DNA of 47,938 nt from Paenibacillus sp. A3 (GCF_001399685.1 NZ_JTHN01000072.1:1-47938), one strand, 5' to 3'. Numbered from the stretch's first letter, positions 14,762 to 23,039 are shown. The notes: generated from the sequence alone by a model not told the origin. Translations and numbers: made by a program.

Positions 14762-15553
14762 TTGGAATTTCGAGGAATCATGGGTGGGTTTTACCGTATT
14801 TCCGAATGGATCATGAGACTATCGGTTATCAACGTATTGTGGGTCATATGTGCCATTCCTTTCTTTTTCTTGGGGCTCGTTTTTTTGCAGTCTCAGTCGG
14901 CTGATCAAGCACTGCAAACGCTTATACTGATGGCCATTGTCGCGCCATTCACCATCTTTCCGTCGACGACAGCGATGTTCAGCGTGGCTCGCAAGTGGTT
15001 GACCGGGGAAGAGGATGTGCCGCTGTTCAAGACGTTTTTTCGCGGCTACAAGGATAACTTCGTCCAAAGCTTGCTTGGCGGTCTGATTTATATTATTATT
15101 GGCGTCATCTTGTACACCAATTTCCAGTTTTATGGTAATCAAACGGGGACCTTTGGCATTTTGCGCTTTCTGGTGCTATCGCTCACCGTGCTGTTGATCA
15201 TTTCGTTGTTCCATTTCTTCTCGATCCTTTCGCACCTGCACATGAAGATTTTGCAAATCGTCAAAAATGCGCTGTTGATTACGATCGGCAATCCGGTGCG
15301 GTCGCTCTCGATGATCGTGTTGAACGGAATCGTCCTGTATGTCAGCTTTAGCATGTTTACGTTCCTGATTCCTTTTTTTATGGGCAGCTTGATCGCGGTC
15401 GTATCGTTCTGGCACTTTAACCTCATATTCGGAAAGCTGCAGGAGAAGCAACAGGAGCTGGCCGAGAAAGAAGCGGAACAGCAGCGCCTGCAGGCGGAAA
15501 ACACCGATGATTCGGAGGTGCCCGAAGGGGACCGCAAGGCGGATAAGCCATAA
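14762..15553 (+). CDS. YesL-family membrane protein (DUF624)
   Basis: A 263-aa protein with five or six membrane helices (about 20-215), starting MEFRGIMGGFYRISEWIMRLSVINVLWVI as in YesL/DUF624 proteins. A highly charged coiled-coil tail (KLQEKQQELAEKEAEQQRLQ, about 222-245) follows. YesL genes often accompany carbohydrate ABC transporters, but none is here. The start is TTG 14762 with GAAGGAGGG at 14746-14754. A TATAAT at 14726-14731 is a plausible -10. The gene is monocistronic; the 6S-like RNA follows on the same strand. Confidence 0.88.
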   Translation: MEFRGIMGGFYRISEWIMRLSVINVLWVICAIPFFFLGLVFLQSQSADQALQTLILMAIVAPFTIFPSTTAMFSVARKWLTGEEDVPLFKTFFRGYKDNFVQSLLGGLIYIIIGVILYTNFQFYGNQTGTFGILRFLVLSLTVLLIISLFHFFSILSHLHMKILQIVKNALLITIGNPVRSLSMIVLNGIVLYVSFSMFTFLIPFFMGSLIAVVSFWHFNLIFGKLQEKQQELAEKEAEQQRLQAENTDDSEVPEGDRKADKP

Positions 15554-15590
15554 TTTTCCGCAGGTTCCAACAAGAAGAGCGGCGCAAAGG

Positions 15591-15619
15591 TTTACTTTCG
15601 CCATGGAGTGGACTATAAT
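15591..15619 (+). promoter_or_regulatory. Sigma-A promoter of 6S RNA
   Basis: -35 TTTACT (15591-15596), 17-bp spacer, -10 TATAAT (15614-15619). The predicted start is about 15626. No start codon or ribosome site follows within the transcript. Confidence 0.75.
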
Positions 15620-15625
15620 AAGAAT

Positions 15626-15813
15626 ACAACAAAATCCTGCGATGTGCGTTTCGGTTTTACAGTTGTTTTGAACCAATGACTGTTTCTTGGGAGACCTACA
15701 TTGAATCGCGGCTGTCATGCCCTCGAAAAGGGACTTCAAAACCGATTCTGCGGACACCCACCTGCGAGAGCGGGTTTGAGACACGAAATCGGACGGCATA
15801 TGCGGGTTTTTTT
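15626..15813 (+). ncRNA. ssrS: 6S RNA
   Basis: A transcript of about 188 nt with its own promoter and a closing stem that runs into a T-run at 15807-15813. The 5' strand CCTGCGATGTGCG (15636-15648) pairs with the 3' strand CGGCATATGCGGG (15794-15806). The 5' GATGTGCG and 3' ACGGCAT elements match the closing-stem signature I know from E. coli 6S RNA (GATGTTCGC and GCGGCAT). Internal hairpins include CCTGC-GAGA-GCGGG (15761-15774) and a CCCT/AGGG hairpin near 15719-15732. 6S RNA mimics an open promoter and sequesters sigma-A RNA polymerase in stationary phase. There is no reading frame here, and this explains the 308-bp gap before the transaldolase gene. Confidence 0.8.
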
Positions 15814-15861
15814 GTTGCGTTAAAATGTTAGCGTTCACAATAAAAGAGAGGGATGTTGGAG

Positions 15862-16518
15862 ATGAAGCTCTTTATCGACACAGCCAATGTGGAAGAAATC
15901 CGCAAAGCACATGAACTCGGTGTCATCGCCGGTGTTACGACGAATCCGTCGCTCATTGCCAAGGAAGGAAAAGATTTCTTCGAAACGGTGAAGGAAATCA
16001 TCTCGATCGTCGGAAACCTGCCGATCAGCGCCGAGGTGATCAGCCTTAAAGCTGACGAGATGGTGGAACAGGGTAAAAAACTGGCTGCTCTTGGCGACGG
16101 TATTGTCGTAAAAGTTCCTATGACGGAAGAAGGACTGAAAGCGACGAAACGTTTCAGCGAGATGGGCATCAAAACGAACGTGACGCTGATTTTCAGTTCG
16201 ACGCAAGCTTTGCTTGCCGCACGCGCCGGAGCTACGTACGTCTCCCCGTTTGTCGGACGTCTTGACGATATTAACCAAATCGGAATGAATTTGATTAAAG
16301 AAATCGGCCAAATGTTCAAGGTACATAACATTAGCTCCGAAATTATTACGGCAAGCGTACGTACGACGACTCACGTCATCGACGCGGCGCTGCTCGGAGC
16401 GGATATTGCGACCGTTCCTTATAAAGTGATTCAACAAATGATCAAGCACCCGTTAACGGATGCCGGCATCGAGCGCTTCCTGAAAGACTGGGAAGGCGCC
16501 AACCAAAGCACATTCTAA
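15862..16518 (+). CDS. Transaldolase, small Fsa/TalC type
   Basis: A 218-aa class I aldolase of the MipB/TalC/fructose-6-phosphate aldolase branch. It transfers a dihydroxyacetone unit in the pentose phosphate pathway or cleaves fructose-6-phosphate. It begins [16 protein letters not shown], with the family block [13 protein letters not shown] (24-36), the Schiff-base Lys84 in [24 protein letters not shown] and [14 protein letters not shown] 15862 matches the family start and has GAGAGGG nine bases upstream; an ATG nine bases earlier sits on top of that site. It is monocistronic, with a terminator downstream. Confidence 0.94.
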   Translation: MKLFIDTANVEEIRKAHELGVIAGVTTNPSLIAKEGKDFFETVKEIISIVGNLPISAEVISLKADEMVEQGKKLAALGDGIVVKVPMTEEGLKATKRFSEMGIKTNVTLIFSSTQALLAARAGATYVSPFVGRLDDINQIGMNLIKEIGQMFKVHNISSEIITASVRTTTHVIDAALLGADIATVPYKVIQQMIKHPLTDAGIERFLKDWEGANQSTF

Positions 16519-16548
16519 TAGCCAAGTGGGACGGGACAACCTTCCTGC

Positions 16549-16593
16549 AACAGGGCCCAAGCTGCGCAATATGCGACAGCAGGCCCTGTTTTT
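16549..16593 (+). terminator. Terminator after transaldolase gene
   Basis: AACAGGGCC (16549-16557) pairs with GGCCCTGTT (16582-16590), followed by TTT. It also lies just past the stop of the convergent acetyltransferase gene. Confidence 0.8.
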
Positions 16594-16598
16594 AATTG

Positions 16599-17084
16599 TC
16601 ACACGCAATCGCGTTTCATTTCATGCCAGGCGATGCCGCCATGTTCGGATGCCGAAGAACGGATATAACGGAAGCCCAGACGTTCGTAGAACGAAATCAA
16701 ATGCTTCTCGCATAGCAGCAGTACGGCTTCGAGCCCGCCCGCATCCGCTTGCTCCAGCAAAGCTCTCATCAGCCGGGCCCCGAGTCCGCTGCCGCGGTAA
16801 TCCGGGTGAACGGCGACGGTCAGCACGCATAAAAATTGTCCGTCCGGGTCGCTGGCTCCGATCTGCTTCATTTCTTCATCAGCAAGGTTTTCATGAGACA
16901 GGCGAACGGCGTTTGCGATTCCGACGACCCGTCCGTCGTGCTCGGCGACCTTGAAATAACGGCCGAACGTCTGCAGGCGGTAATCGAACGCTTCGAGGGA
17001 AGCAGCGGCCTCCGGGGGATAGGACATCGTTTCAATCGCATAAGCTTCGGCCATATCGGCTGGCAGTGCTTGTCTTATCATCAT
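16599..17084 (-). CDS. GNAT N-acetyltransferase
   Basis: A 161-aa acetyl-CoA-dependent transferase. The acetyl-CoA loop VLTVAVHPDYRGSGLGARLM (about 90-109, the R/Q-x-x-G-x-G/A signature) and the late FYERLGFRYI motif are clear. The N-terminal half (MIRQALPADMAEAYAIETMSYP) resembles the arylalkylamine/serotonin acetyltransferase-like branch. The substrate is unknown. Starts TTG 17087, ATG 17084 and ATG 17081 are contiguous; 17084 puts AAGGAG ten bases upstream. It is convergent with transaldolase, monocistronic. Confidence 0.88.
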   Translation of the reverse strand: MMIRQALPADMAEAYAIETMSYPPEAAASLEAFDYRLQTFGRYFKVAEHDGRVVGIANAVRLSHENLADEEMKQIGASDPDGQFLCVLTVAVHPDYRGSGLGARLMRALLEQADAGGLEAVLLLCEKHLISFYERLGFRYIRSSASEHGGIAWHEMKRDCV

Positions 17085-17325
17085 CAATGAGCTTCTCCTT
17101 CAAAAAAATAGGAAATGTACAGCGAAATCGCAAACTTGTCCGGGATTCGAATCATAGACTGGCTTCCATGTTAATATACTGGTAGCAAGGGAATCGCAGA
17201 AATCAATTTTGTACAAAATATGAACGGTTTTAATTCGATAGCTCTTTCTCTTCCCTGCAAACAATGATATGATAAAAGATAGTGTTAACCGGAATAGATT
17301 GTCACTTCATTGAGGAGGGAAGGCT

Positions 17326-17715
17326 TTGCTAAAGCGCACCTTAATCGGTCTCATTCGCAGCCACGAAACAACAGGAGAGAAGGCTAAGGATCCGGCTTTG
17401 AAGACCCGATACTATAAAATCTCCAAAGATCAGGCATGGGACGAAGTCGTGAACATGTTCAAGAAGCTAAGCGGCTACAAACTTCTCCACGAAGTCAAGA
17501 ACGTCGGCGAAATCGTAGTGGAACGGCGTACCATTACCGGCCGCACGCAGGATATCACCCTTACCATGTTCGGCATTAATCCGCTCAAGACGGCGATCGA
17601 TATCTATTCGGCTTCCCGCGGCTCGCTCGGAGACCTCGGTTCGAACTACAGGACGATCCTTGATATATATAGGCACATCGACAAGCGGCTGGCCGCTTAT
17701 AAAATAAACGATTAA
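17326..17715 (+). CDS. Conserved cytosolic protein, DUF1499-like
   Basis: A 129-aa soluble protein with no signal or membrane segment. The middle (YKISKDQAWDEVVNMFKKLSGYKLLHEVKNVGEIVVERR) and the end (DIYSASRGSLGDLGSNYRTI) are of the conserved Bacilli type I associate with DUF1499. Function is unknown. The start is TTG 17326 with GAGGAGGGA at 17312-17320. A terminator follows at once. The 240-bp gap upstream to the divergent GNAT gene holds no further gene; a TATGAT at 17268-17273 is a possible -10. Confidence 0.8.
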   Translation: MLKRTLIGLIRSHETTGEKAKDPALKTRYYKISKDQAWDEVVNMFKKLSGYKLLHEVKNVGEIVVERRTITGRTQDITLTMFGINPLKTAIDIYSASRGSLGDLGSNYRTILDIYRHIDKRLAAYKIND

Positions 17716-17716
17716 A

Positions 17717-17757
17717 AAAAACAGCGAGGAGCTCCATGGCTGCCCGCTGTTTTTTTG
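17717..17757. terminator. Bidirectional terminator, DUF1499-like gene/tpx
   Basis: AAAAACAGCG (17717-17726) pairs with CGCTGTTTTT (17746-17755), with poly-A before and poly-T after. It lies between convergent genes. Confidence 0.85.
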
Positions 17758-17786
17758 TGTGTCATGACTGACGGTCGGAAACGAAA

Positions 17787-18290
17787 TTAAACGAGCTTTT
17801 TCACTGCTTCGATCGCAGCTTCGTAGTTCGGATGCTCCGTCATTTCGCCGAGGTATTCCACGTATTGTACGGTATCGTTCGCATCGATGACGAAGATGGA
17901 TCTCATCAGCAATTGCAGTTCGTCAATCAGCACGCCGTACGCTTGGCCGAACGAACGGTTTTTGTAGTCCGACAGCGTTACGACTTTATCGATGCCCGCA
18001 GCGCCGCACCAGCGGGATTGCGCGAACGGAAGATCCACACTGATCGTCAGTACAACGACATTGTCGCCGAGTTTGGCTGCTTCTTCATTGAAACGGCGGG
18101 TTTGTGCATCGCATACGCCAGTGTCCAAAGAAGGCACCACGCTGATCAGCTTCACTTTGCCGGCATAATCGGCAAGAGATGCGGTTTCGAGCAGGTTTTT
18201 GTTGACTGTGAAATCGGGAGCTTTATCGCCTGGCTTAACTTCCGTTCCGATGAGGGTAATCGGGTTGCCTTTGAATGCCGCTTTTGCCAT
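17787..18290 (-). CDS. tpx: Thiol peroxidase Tpx
   Basis: A 167-aa atypical two-cysteine peroxiredoxin that reduces lipid and other hydroperoxides with thioredoxin. The peroxidatic Cys is about residue 60 in [18 protein letters not shown], and the resolving Cys about 95 in QSRWCGAAG; both match the Tpx family. ATG 18290 (MAKAAFKGN) has AAGGAGG about eleven bases upstream; the longer frame from 18311 would place its start on that site. It is divergent from a LysR regulator across 129 bp, so it may be a target of that regulator. Confidence 0.95.
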   Translation of the reverse strand: MAKAAFKGNPITLIGTEVKPGDKAPDFTVNKNLLETASLADYAGKVKLISVVPSLDTGVCDAQTRRFNEEAAKLGDNVVVLTISVDLPFAQSRWCGAAGIDKVVTLSDYKNRSFGQAYGVLIDELQLLMRSIFVIDANDTVQYVEYLGEMTEHPNYEAAIEAVKKLV

Positions 18291-18324
18291 GAGTACATGG
18301 GCCTCCTTCAATGTTTGAGAATGA

Positions 18325-18352
18325 TTGGTATTTCACCAAAATATATTATAAT
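18325..18352 (+). promoter_or_regulatory. LysR-gene promoter overlapped by an inverted repeat
   Basis: -35 TTGGTA (18325-18330), 16-bp spacer, -10 TATAAT (18347-18352). The repeat TTGGT-ATTTC-ACCAA (18325-18339) covers the -35. This is the size and place expected of a LysR-type autoregulatory site in the tpx/LysR divergent region. Confidence 0.55.
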
Positions 18353-18419
18353 CTTTTATAAGAGAACTTGTCCAATAGGAGTGCACAACTTTAAACATAA
18401 ATAGGGGGAAGGAATAGCT

Positions 18420-19322
18420 TTGGAACTTAGACAGCTGCAGTATTTTGTAAAGGTGGCGCGCAAACAGCACGTAACCCAGGCAGCGGAAGAGCTGCATGTG
18501 GCGCAATCGGCGGTCAGTCGTCAAATCCATCAACTGGAAGAAGAGCTTGGTGTACAATTGTTTGTGCAAAAGGGCCGCAATCTGCAGCTGACTTCGGTCG
18601 GAAAGCTGTTTTTGTGCCGAGTGGAGGACATCCTGACCGATCTGGATCGCGCGGTGGACGAGGTCCACGAATTTCTCGACCCGGAGCGGGGCGAAATTCG
18701 GATCGGTTTTCCCCACAGTCTCGGTATTAACTTGTTGCCGACAGTTGTAGCGAGCTTCCGTAAAAATTACCCGAACGTCAAGTTCCGCCTGCGTCAAGGG
18801 ACTTACAACAGCTTGATCCGCGACGTCATGAAAGGAGAAATCGATCTGGCTTTCATTTCACCTTTTCCGGAGAAGCATAATCACGTGGTCGGTGAAGTGC
18901 TGCTGCAGGAAGAGCTGTATGCCATTGTGCCGGAAGGCCATGAATTATCGGGAAACGATTCGATTAAGCTGGAGCAGCTCCGGGGCGAATCGTTCGTCAT
19001 GTTCAGCGAAGAGTATTCGCTCCGCGCGATCGTATTGGAAGCTTGTGCGAAGGCGGGCTTTACGCCCAAGATCGGATTTGAGGGGGAAGAAACGGATACG
19101 ATCCGCGGGCTGGTAGCGGCAGGCATGGGCGTCAGCCTGCTGCCGGAGATGGCATTGAAGGAAATCAACGAGCTTCAGCCGGTCAAAGTGCGCATTACGG
19201 AACCGATCGTTACGCGCAGCATTGGCCTGATTCGGCGGAACGGCGAAAAGCTTCCGCCCGTGGCGGAAGTATTCCGCAAATTTTTGCTCGATTTTTTCGA
19301 GAAAAAAACCGCCCGGGCTTAA
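18420..19322 (+). CDS. LysR-family transcriptional regulator, GltC-like clade
   Basis: A 300-aa DNA-binding regulator. The N-terminal winged helix-turn-helix is MELRQLQYFVKVARKQHVTQAAEELHVAQSAVSRQI (1-36) with a linker helix to about 85. The effector domain (90-295) contains EIRIGFPHSLGINLLPTV, FRLRQGTYNSLI and GLVAAGMGVSLLPE, very close to Bacillus GltC/YusT-type proteins. No glutamate synthase gene is adjacent, so the name gltC is not used. The start is TTG 18420 with GGGGGAAGGA upstream. It is divergent from tpx; an inverted repeat covers its own -35. Confidence 0.92.
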   Translation: MELRQLQYFVKVARKQHVTQAAEELHVAQSAVSRQIHQLEEELGVQLFVQKGRNLQLTSVGKLFLCRVEDILTDLDRAVDEVHEFLDPERGEIRIGFPHSLGINLLPTVVASFRKNYPNVKFRLRQGTYNSLIRDVMKGEIDLAFISPFPEKHNHVVGEVLLQEELYAIVPEGHELSGNDSIKLEQLRGESFVMFSEEYSLRAIVLEACAKAGFTPKIGFEGEETDTIRGLVAAGMGVSLLPEMALKEINELQPVKVRITEPIVTRSIGLIRRNGEKLPPVAEVFRKFLLDFFEKKTARA

Positions 19323-19351
19323 CATGTATATTCATGGACGCGGCCTCGGGT

Positions 19352-19495
19352 TTAAGCGATCATCGCGCTAATAGCGGTGACGCCAACCAGCCAGTCCATA
19401 AGCGGAACACGGGGAAGCCGGGAGCTTCTTGCTTTTTTTTCGGTCTCTTTCGCTTGCTCCAGCATTTGCATTTCAAGTTCGAACGGGTTCAACAT
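19352..19495 (-). CDS. 47-aa hypothetical protein with C-terminal hydrophobic helix
   Basis: It starts MLNPFELEMQMLEQAKETEKK (amphipathic, acidic/basic), followed by a basic, Pro-containing linker RSSRLPRVP and a final hydrophobic stretch MDWLVGVTAISAMIA. AGGAGG lies nine bases before ATG 19495. It fills most of the gap between the LysR and SgrR-like genes. I know no family for it. The clear ribosome site and the orderly amphipathic-to-membrane layout favour a real gene; length alone would not. Confidence 0.55.
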   Translation of the reverse strand: MLNPFELEMQMLEQAKETEKKARSSRLPRVPLMDWLVGVTAISAMIA

Positions 19496-19646
19496 GGTGT
19501 CTCTCCTCCTGAGGAAGCCTTTATTTTCGCTTGCTTGCGGCTTCTGGTTTCATTATACCTTGCGAAAGATGAATAAAAAGTGTAGCATATATTTTATTTC
19601 TTTCATCTTTTATGGACGCATGGACCGGCGAGGAGGCGTTTTCAGA

Positions 19647-21482
19647 ATGATCGACTTCTACTATTTGCGCCTGCGCAAGAAATATGCGGAGGTAAAGGAA
19701 CAGGCTGAGATTGAGATTACGCTGACGGAGCTGACGGATATATTTCAATGTACGGCCCGCAACGTCAACCTGGTATTGAAACGGATGGAAGAAGCGGGCT
19801 GGATTCGCTGGACTCCGGGCCGCGGGCGGGGACATCGTTCCAAAATCGTATTTTTGGCCAAGTGCGAAACGATTGCGCTGGAAGCCGCTCAAGCGTTAGT
19901 GAAGAAAGGCGACATCCAGCAAGCGTTCGCTTATTTGGAAGAGCACTCCGCATTGCCTGCGCTCAAGGACCAGTTCGTTTATTGGCTGGATTCTCACTTC
20001 GGCTACCGGCCCGAGGTGAAGAACGATACGCTGACGGATACGCTGCGGCTGCCCTATTCCAAGCGGATTGCTTGTTTGGACCCGGCGCTCATCACCTTTG
20101 TCGTAGAATGTCATATGGTACAGCAAATTTTTGACGTATTGGTCAGAATGAATACGAAGACGGGCAAAATCGAGGGTGGGCTTGCGCACTACTGGACCAA
20201 CGGGAATAACGGTAAGGAATGGACATTTCATTTGCGCAAAGGGGTACTCTTTCATCACGGGAGAGAAATGACCTCGGAGGACGTCAAATATTCCATCGAA
20301 CGTCATCACAGCAAGGAATTGGGCTCCCCGTTCCACTGGCTGTTTGCGGATGTGGATCGCATCGAAACGATCGGCAGCTACGCCATACGCATTCATTTGC
20401 GGCGACCTAATCCGTTATTCCTGCATCATTTGAGCTACGACCGCGCTTCGATCGTTCCGCAGGATGCGGTGACGGAGCTTGGAGATGCGTTCCGCAGGAT
20501 GCCGATCGGAACCGGTCCTTTCCGTGTGGTCCAAAATGACGACAATATGCTGGTTTTGGAGGCATTTCCGCGTTATTTCGAGCGGCGGGCGCATCTGGAC
20601 CGGATCGAAATTTGGTATACGCCCGAGCTGATGCGAAAAGCAAGTCATCTTCAACCGCCGAACTATATGATGCGGCACCAATGCGACACGGCTGAAGAGC
20701 TGCCAGAAGACTGGCAGACGATTCAAACCATTGGGCGGGATTGCAGCTTTTTTACGTTTAATTTAAACTTGCCCGGACCGCAGCAAAATCTGTCTTTTCG
20801 AAGGGCCGTCGTGCATGGCGTTGACCGCAAGCTTTTGGTGCCGTCAAACTCGCCGGGAGATGTGACGTTCGCCAAGTGGTTTTACGAGGAAAATCGGGAG
20901 CCTAGCGATACGGATGAGCAATATGATCCGATGCTCGCTAAACGGCTGCTGGCGGAGAGCGGGTATGACGGGGAAGAGATGCTGCTAGTGCACGCGCCCC
21001 ATCACAAAGGGTTTGCAGAGAACTTGCAGATCCAGCTAAGCGACATTGGCATCAAGGTAAAGCTGAACGAAGTGATCTGGGGAACGCCGGAAAGGGAGGA
21101 ACAGGTAAAAAGCTCGCATTTCACCTTTAACCGCAATGTCTTGGATCATGACGTAGAGCTGTCGGTTATCGAACTGTTTCTTGCAGACAATTGTGTCGTT
21201 CGGATGCATCTTGGCAACGAGTTGAAGCAGCAGACCGATTTCATCATCGAACGCCTGTACCAAGAAGGCTCACCCGGAACGCGCGGCGCGTATTTGAATC
21301 GGCTGCGGCAGCTTGTAACCGATCAGGCTTACGTCTTGTTTCTGTTCCATCATACGCAGCGTACCGTATTCCATCCTTCATTAAGAAACGTCTCTTTGAA
21401 CTCGCTCGGTTGGGTCAGGTTTCGGGATCTGTGGTTCGAACCGACGATGGACGCCCTGGAGCAGGGCGCTAATACCGAATGA
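19647..21482 (+). CDS. SgrR-like regulator with solute-binding domain
   Basis: A 611-aa protein. The N-terminal SgrR-type helix-turn-helix (about 1-110: LTELTDIFQCTARNVNLVLKRMEEAGWIRWTPGRGRGHRS) is followed by an SBP_bac_5 oligopeptide/sugar-phosphate-binding-like domain (about 130-480: WTFHLRKGVLFHHGREMTSEDVKYSIE, RMPIGTGPFRV) and a C-terminal extension. E. coli SgrR responds to glucose-phosphate stress; Bacilli carry many paralogues of unknown ligand. ATG 19647 has CGAGGAGG ten bases upstream; the open frame reaches back to 19377, but that part overlaps the 47-aa gene and lacks a site. No transporter is adjacent. Confidence 0.88.
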   Translation: MIDFYYLRLRKKYAEVKEQAEIEITLTELTDIFQCTARNVNLVLKRMEEAGWIRWTPGRGRGHRSKIVFLAKCETIALEAAQALVKKGDIQQAFAYLEEHSALPALKDQFVYWLDSHFGYRPEVKNDTLTDTLRLPYSKRIACLDPALITFVVECHMVQQIFDVLVRMNTKTGKIEGGLAHYWTNGNNGKEWTFHLRKGVLFHHGREMTSEDVKYSIERHHSKELGSPFHWLFADVDRIETIGSYAIRIHLRRPNPLFLHHLSYDRASIVPQDAVTELGDAFRRMPIGTGPFRVVQNDDNMLVLEAFPRYFERRAHLDRIEIWYTPELMRKASHLQPPNYMMRHQCDTAEELPEDWQTIQTIGRDCSFFTFNLNLPGPQQNLSFRRAVVHGVDRKLLVPSNSPGDVTFAKWFYEENREPSDTDEQYDPMLAKRLLAESGYDGEEMLLVHAPHHKGFAENLQIQLSDIGIKVKLNEVIWGTPEREEQVKSSHFTFNRNVLDHDVELSVIELFLADNCVVRMHLGNELKQQTDFIIERLYQEGSPGTRGAYLNRLRQLVTDQAYVLFLFHHTQRTVFHPSLRNVSLNSLGWVRFRDLWFEPTMDALEQGANTE

Positions 21483-21527
21483 AAAAAAGCCGCCGGATCA
21501 CTCCAAGAAGGAGCGGTCCGGCAGTTT
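21482..21527 (-). terminator. Terminator after zinc peptidase gene
   Basis: On the minus strand CTGCCGGACCGCTCC pairs with GGAGTGATCCGGCGG and runs into CTTTTTTTC. It overlaps the stop of the convergent SgrR-like gene. Confidence 0.8.
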
Positions 21528-21547
21528 TCGCGTTCGGTGTATCGAGC

Positions 21548-22231
21548 TTAATCGTCGCTGCGGTTAGTGAAAATCATAATATACTTGATCAGCTCGAGCA
21601 GCGAGATCAGCGCAGCGGCTACATAAGTAAGCGCAGCGGCGTTAAGTACTTTGGCTACGCCCCGTTCTTCATCGTTGGTGATAAAGCCTTCGGCAACCAT
21701 CAGGTCGCGGGCCCGGTTGCTGGCGTTAAACTCTACCGGCAAGGTCACGAGCTGGAAAGCGACGGCGGCGGAGAAGAAAATAATCCCCAGGCCAAGCAAT
21801 CCGGTCCATTGGAACAAAAAGCCTGCGATCAAGAGCAGCGGCGCAATACCGGAAGCCAAGTTCACGACCGGGAACATCCGGTGGCGGGCAACGAGCATTG
21901 GGTAATTCACCTTATGCTGAATGGCGTGACCGACCTCGTGGCAGGCGACCGATACGGCCGAAATGGTGCTCTCGTAATAAACCGGCTCCGACAATCGTAC
22001 GGTGCGGGCGATCGGATCGTAGTGATCCGTCAGCGCGCCGGGAATCGGCTCTACCGGAACGTCATACAATCCGTTGGAGTCCAGCATGCGGCGGGCCGCT
22101 TCGTATCCCGTCATACCGGATTGCACGGATACTTCGGACCATTTGTTGAAAGTTCCTTTAACCCGGAACTGCGCCCAAATGGAGAGTATGAACGCAATGA
22201 TAATAAGGAAATCCATAGGGTGAAAAAGCAT
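21548..22231 (-). CDS. Membrane zinc metallopeptidase, YugP-like
   Basis: A 227-aa protein of the Zn_peptidase_2 family. It has an N-terminal membrane helix (about 7-22), the HExxH zinc motif HEVGH at 98-102 (VACHEVGHAIQHKVNYP), two central hydrophobic segments (about 120-165) and a C-terminal pair (about 195-220). TLPVEFNASNRA is the family signature after the core. Substrate is unknown. ATG 22231 has CGGAGGAA upstream. It lies 34 bp after the MerR gene on the same strand, so the two are probably co-transcribed. Confidence 0.92.
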   Translation of the reverse strand: MLFHPMDFLIIIAFILSIWAQFRVKGTFNKWSEVSVQSGMTGYEAARRMLDSNGLYDVPVEPIPGALTDHYDPIARTVRLSEPVYYESTISAVSVACHEVGHAIQHKVNYPMLVARHRMFPVVNLASGIAPLLLIAGFLFQWTGLLGLGIIFFSAAVAFQLVTLPVEFNASNRARDLMVAEGFITNDEERGVAKVLNAAALTYVAAALISLLELIKYIMIFTNRSDD

Positions 22232-22265
22232 CGATCCATTCCTCCGTTTGTAAATATCGTTTCGA

Positions 22266-22697
22266 TTAGGAAAGAGGGCCTTTACCTAACAGCAACAATA
22301 AAGCCTCGATGCATGCCGCGGTGGGCTGCGTGAGAATTTTGTTCAGGTTCTTCATTTGCGACGGCTTCAGCTTCTCAAGCATCGGGCCGATTTCCTTCGC
22401 TTCCTTCTCAAGCTGCATAAGTAACAGTTGCAAAGATGTCAGCTTATCTGTCACTATTTCATCTTGGCTAACCTTATTCCATTGCAGCAGACTAGCCTTG
22501 ATTTCCTCTAAGGTATACTTCTCCCTCTTCATACTTTCAATACGTTTCAGACGCGCTAAGGTTTCATCGCTGTAGTAACGATAATTCGTATCGGATCTTT
22601 TCTCCGGTTGAATCAGCCCGAGCTTCGTATAGTAATCGATCGTTCTGGGGCTGACCTCCGATAAACGCGCCAACTCGCCGATTTTGTAAAGCTTCAT
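22266..22697 (-). CDS. MerR-family transcriptional regulator
   Basis: A 143-aa regulator. The N-terminal winged helix is KLYKIGELARLSEVSPRTIDYYTKLGLIQPEKRSDTNYRYY (2-42). A dimerisation helix (about 75-115) and a Leu-rich end follow. No Cys-rich effector pocket is visible, so a metal-sensing role is unlikely. ATG 22697 is picked by family alignment; its ribosome site is poor (GGGGAG immediately before it), and GTG 22715 is an alternative. It is first of a two-gene unit with the zinc peptidase. Confidence 0.88.
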   Translation of the reverse strand: MKLYKIGELARLSEVSPRTIDYYTKLGLIQPEKRSDTNYRYYSDETLARLKRIESMKREKYTLEEIKASLLQWNKVSQDEIVTDKLTSLQLLLMQLEKEAKEIGPMLEKLKPSQMKNLNKILTQPTAACIEALLLLLGKGPLS

Positions 22698-22972
22698 CTC
22701 CCCATCGCATGTCACCTCATTTTATATAGATACTGGAATAGGTGCTCTTCTATTCATGATACTGAATCCAAACCATACAGTCAAACGTTACGCTTTAACC
22801 GCTGGAATAAGCGGCTCCGATTGCCTGAAGTTTATCGAAGTTCGAATATACGCGTTATTTTATATGACGTAAGCGATAGGGGATACAGCGAAAAAAGGTA
22901 TAAAAAGCCGTATTATCCAAGGGTGATGTTAGATTATATTTCGTAATTTATGTTTTGTGACTGAAAATTCTA

Positions 22973-23001
22973 TTGTCAAAACGGTATATCGTGTATATAA
23001 T
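22973..23001 (+). promoter_or_regulatory. Sigma-A promoter of amt operon
   Basis: -35 TTGTCA (22973-22978), 17-bp spacer, -10 TATAAT (22996-23001); predicted start near 23008. The rest of the AT-rich 22716-22972 stretch shows no gene; a TGTTA half-site at 22927-22931 may be a weaker regulator contact. Confidence 0.8.
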
Positions 23002-23022
23002 GACATTATAAATTTCAGAAAA

Positions 23023-23039
23023 TGTTATAAAAACTAACA
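23023..23039 (+). promoter_or_regulatory. GlnR/TnrA box upstream of amt
   Basis: TGTTATAAAAACTAACA matches the consensus TGTNAN7TNACA exactly. It sits about 15-31 bases after the predicted transcription start, a position expected for repression by GlnR (or TnrA) when nitrogen is ample. Confidence 0.85.

Noticed and set aside
18420-19322. Naming the LysR gene gltC
   Set aside because: The sequence is GltC-like, but the gltAB target is absent and tpx is the divergent neighbour.
19377-19646. N-terminal extension of the SgrR-like protein from an earlier ATG
   Set aside because: It overlaps the 47-aa gene, has no ribosome site and does not look like SgrR; ATG 19647 has CGAGGAGG ten bases upstream.
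22881-22919. Hairpin-like GGATACAGC...GCCGTATTATCC upstream of amt as a terminator or riboswitch
   Set aside because: The arms match poorly and no T-run or conserved core follows.
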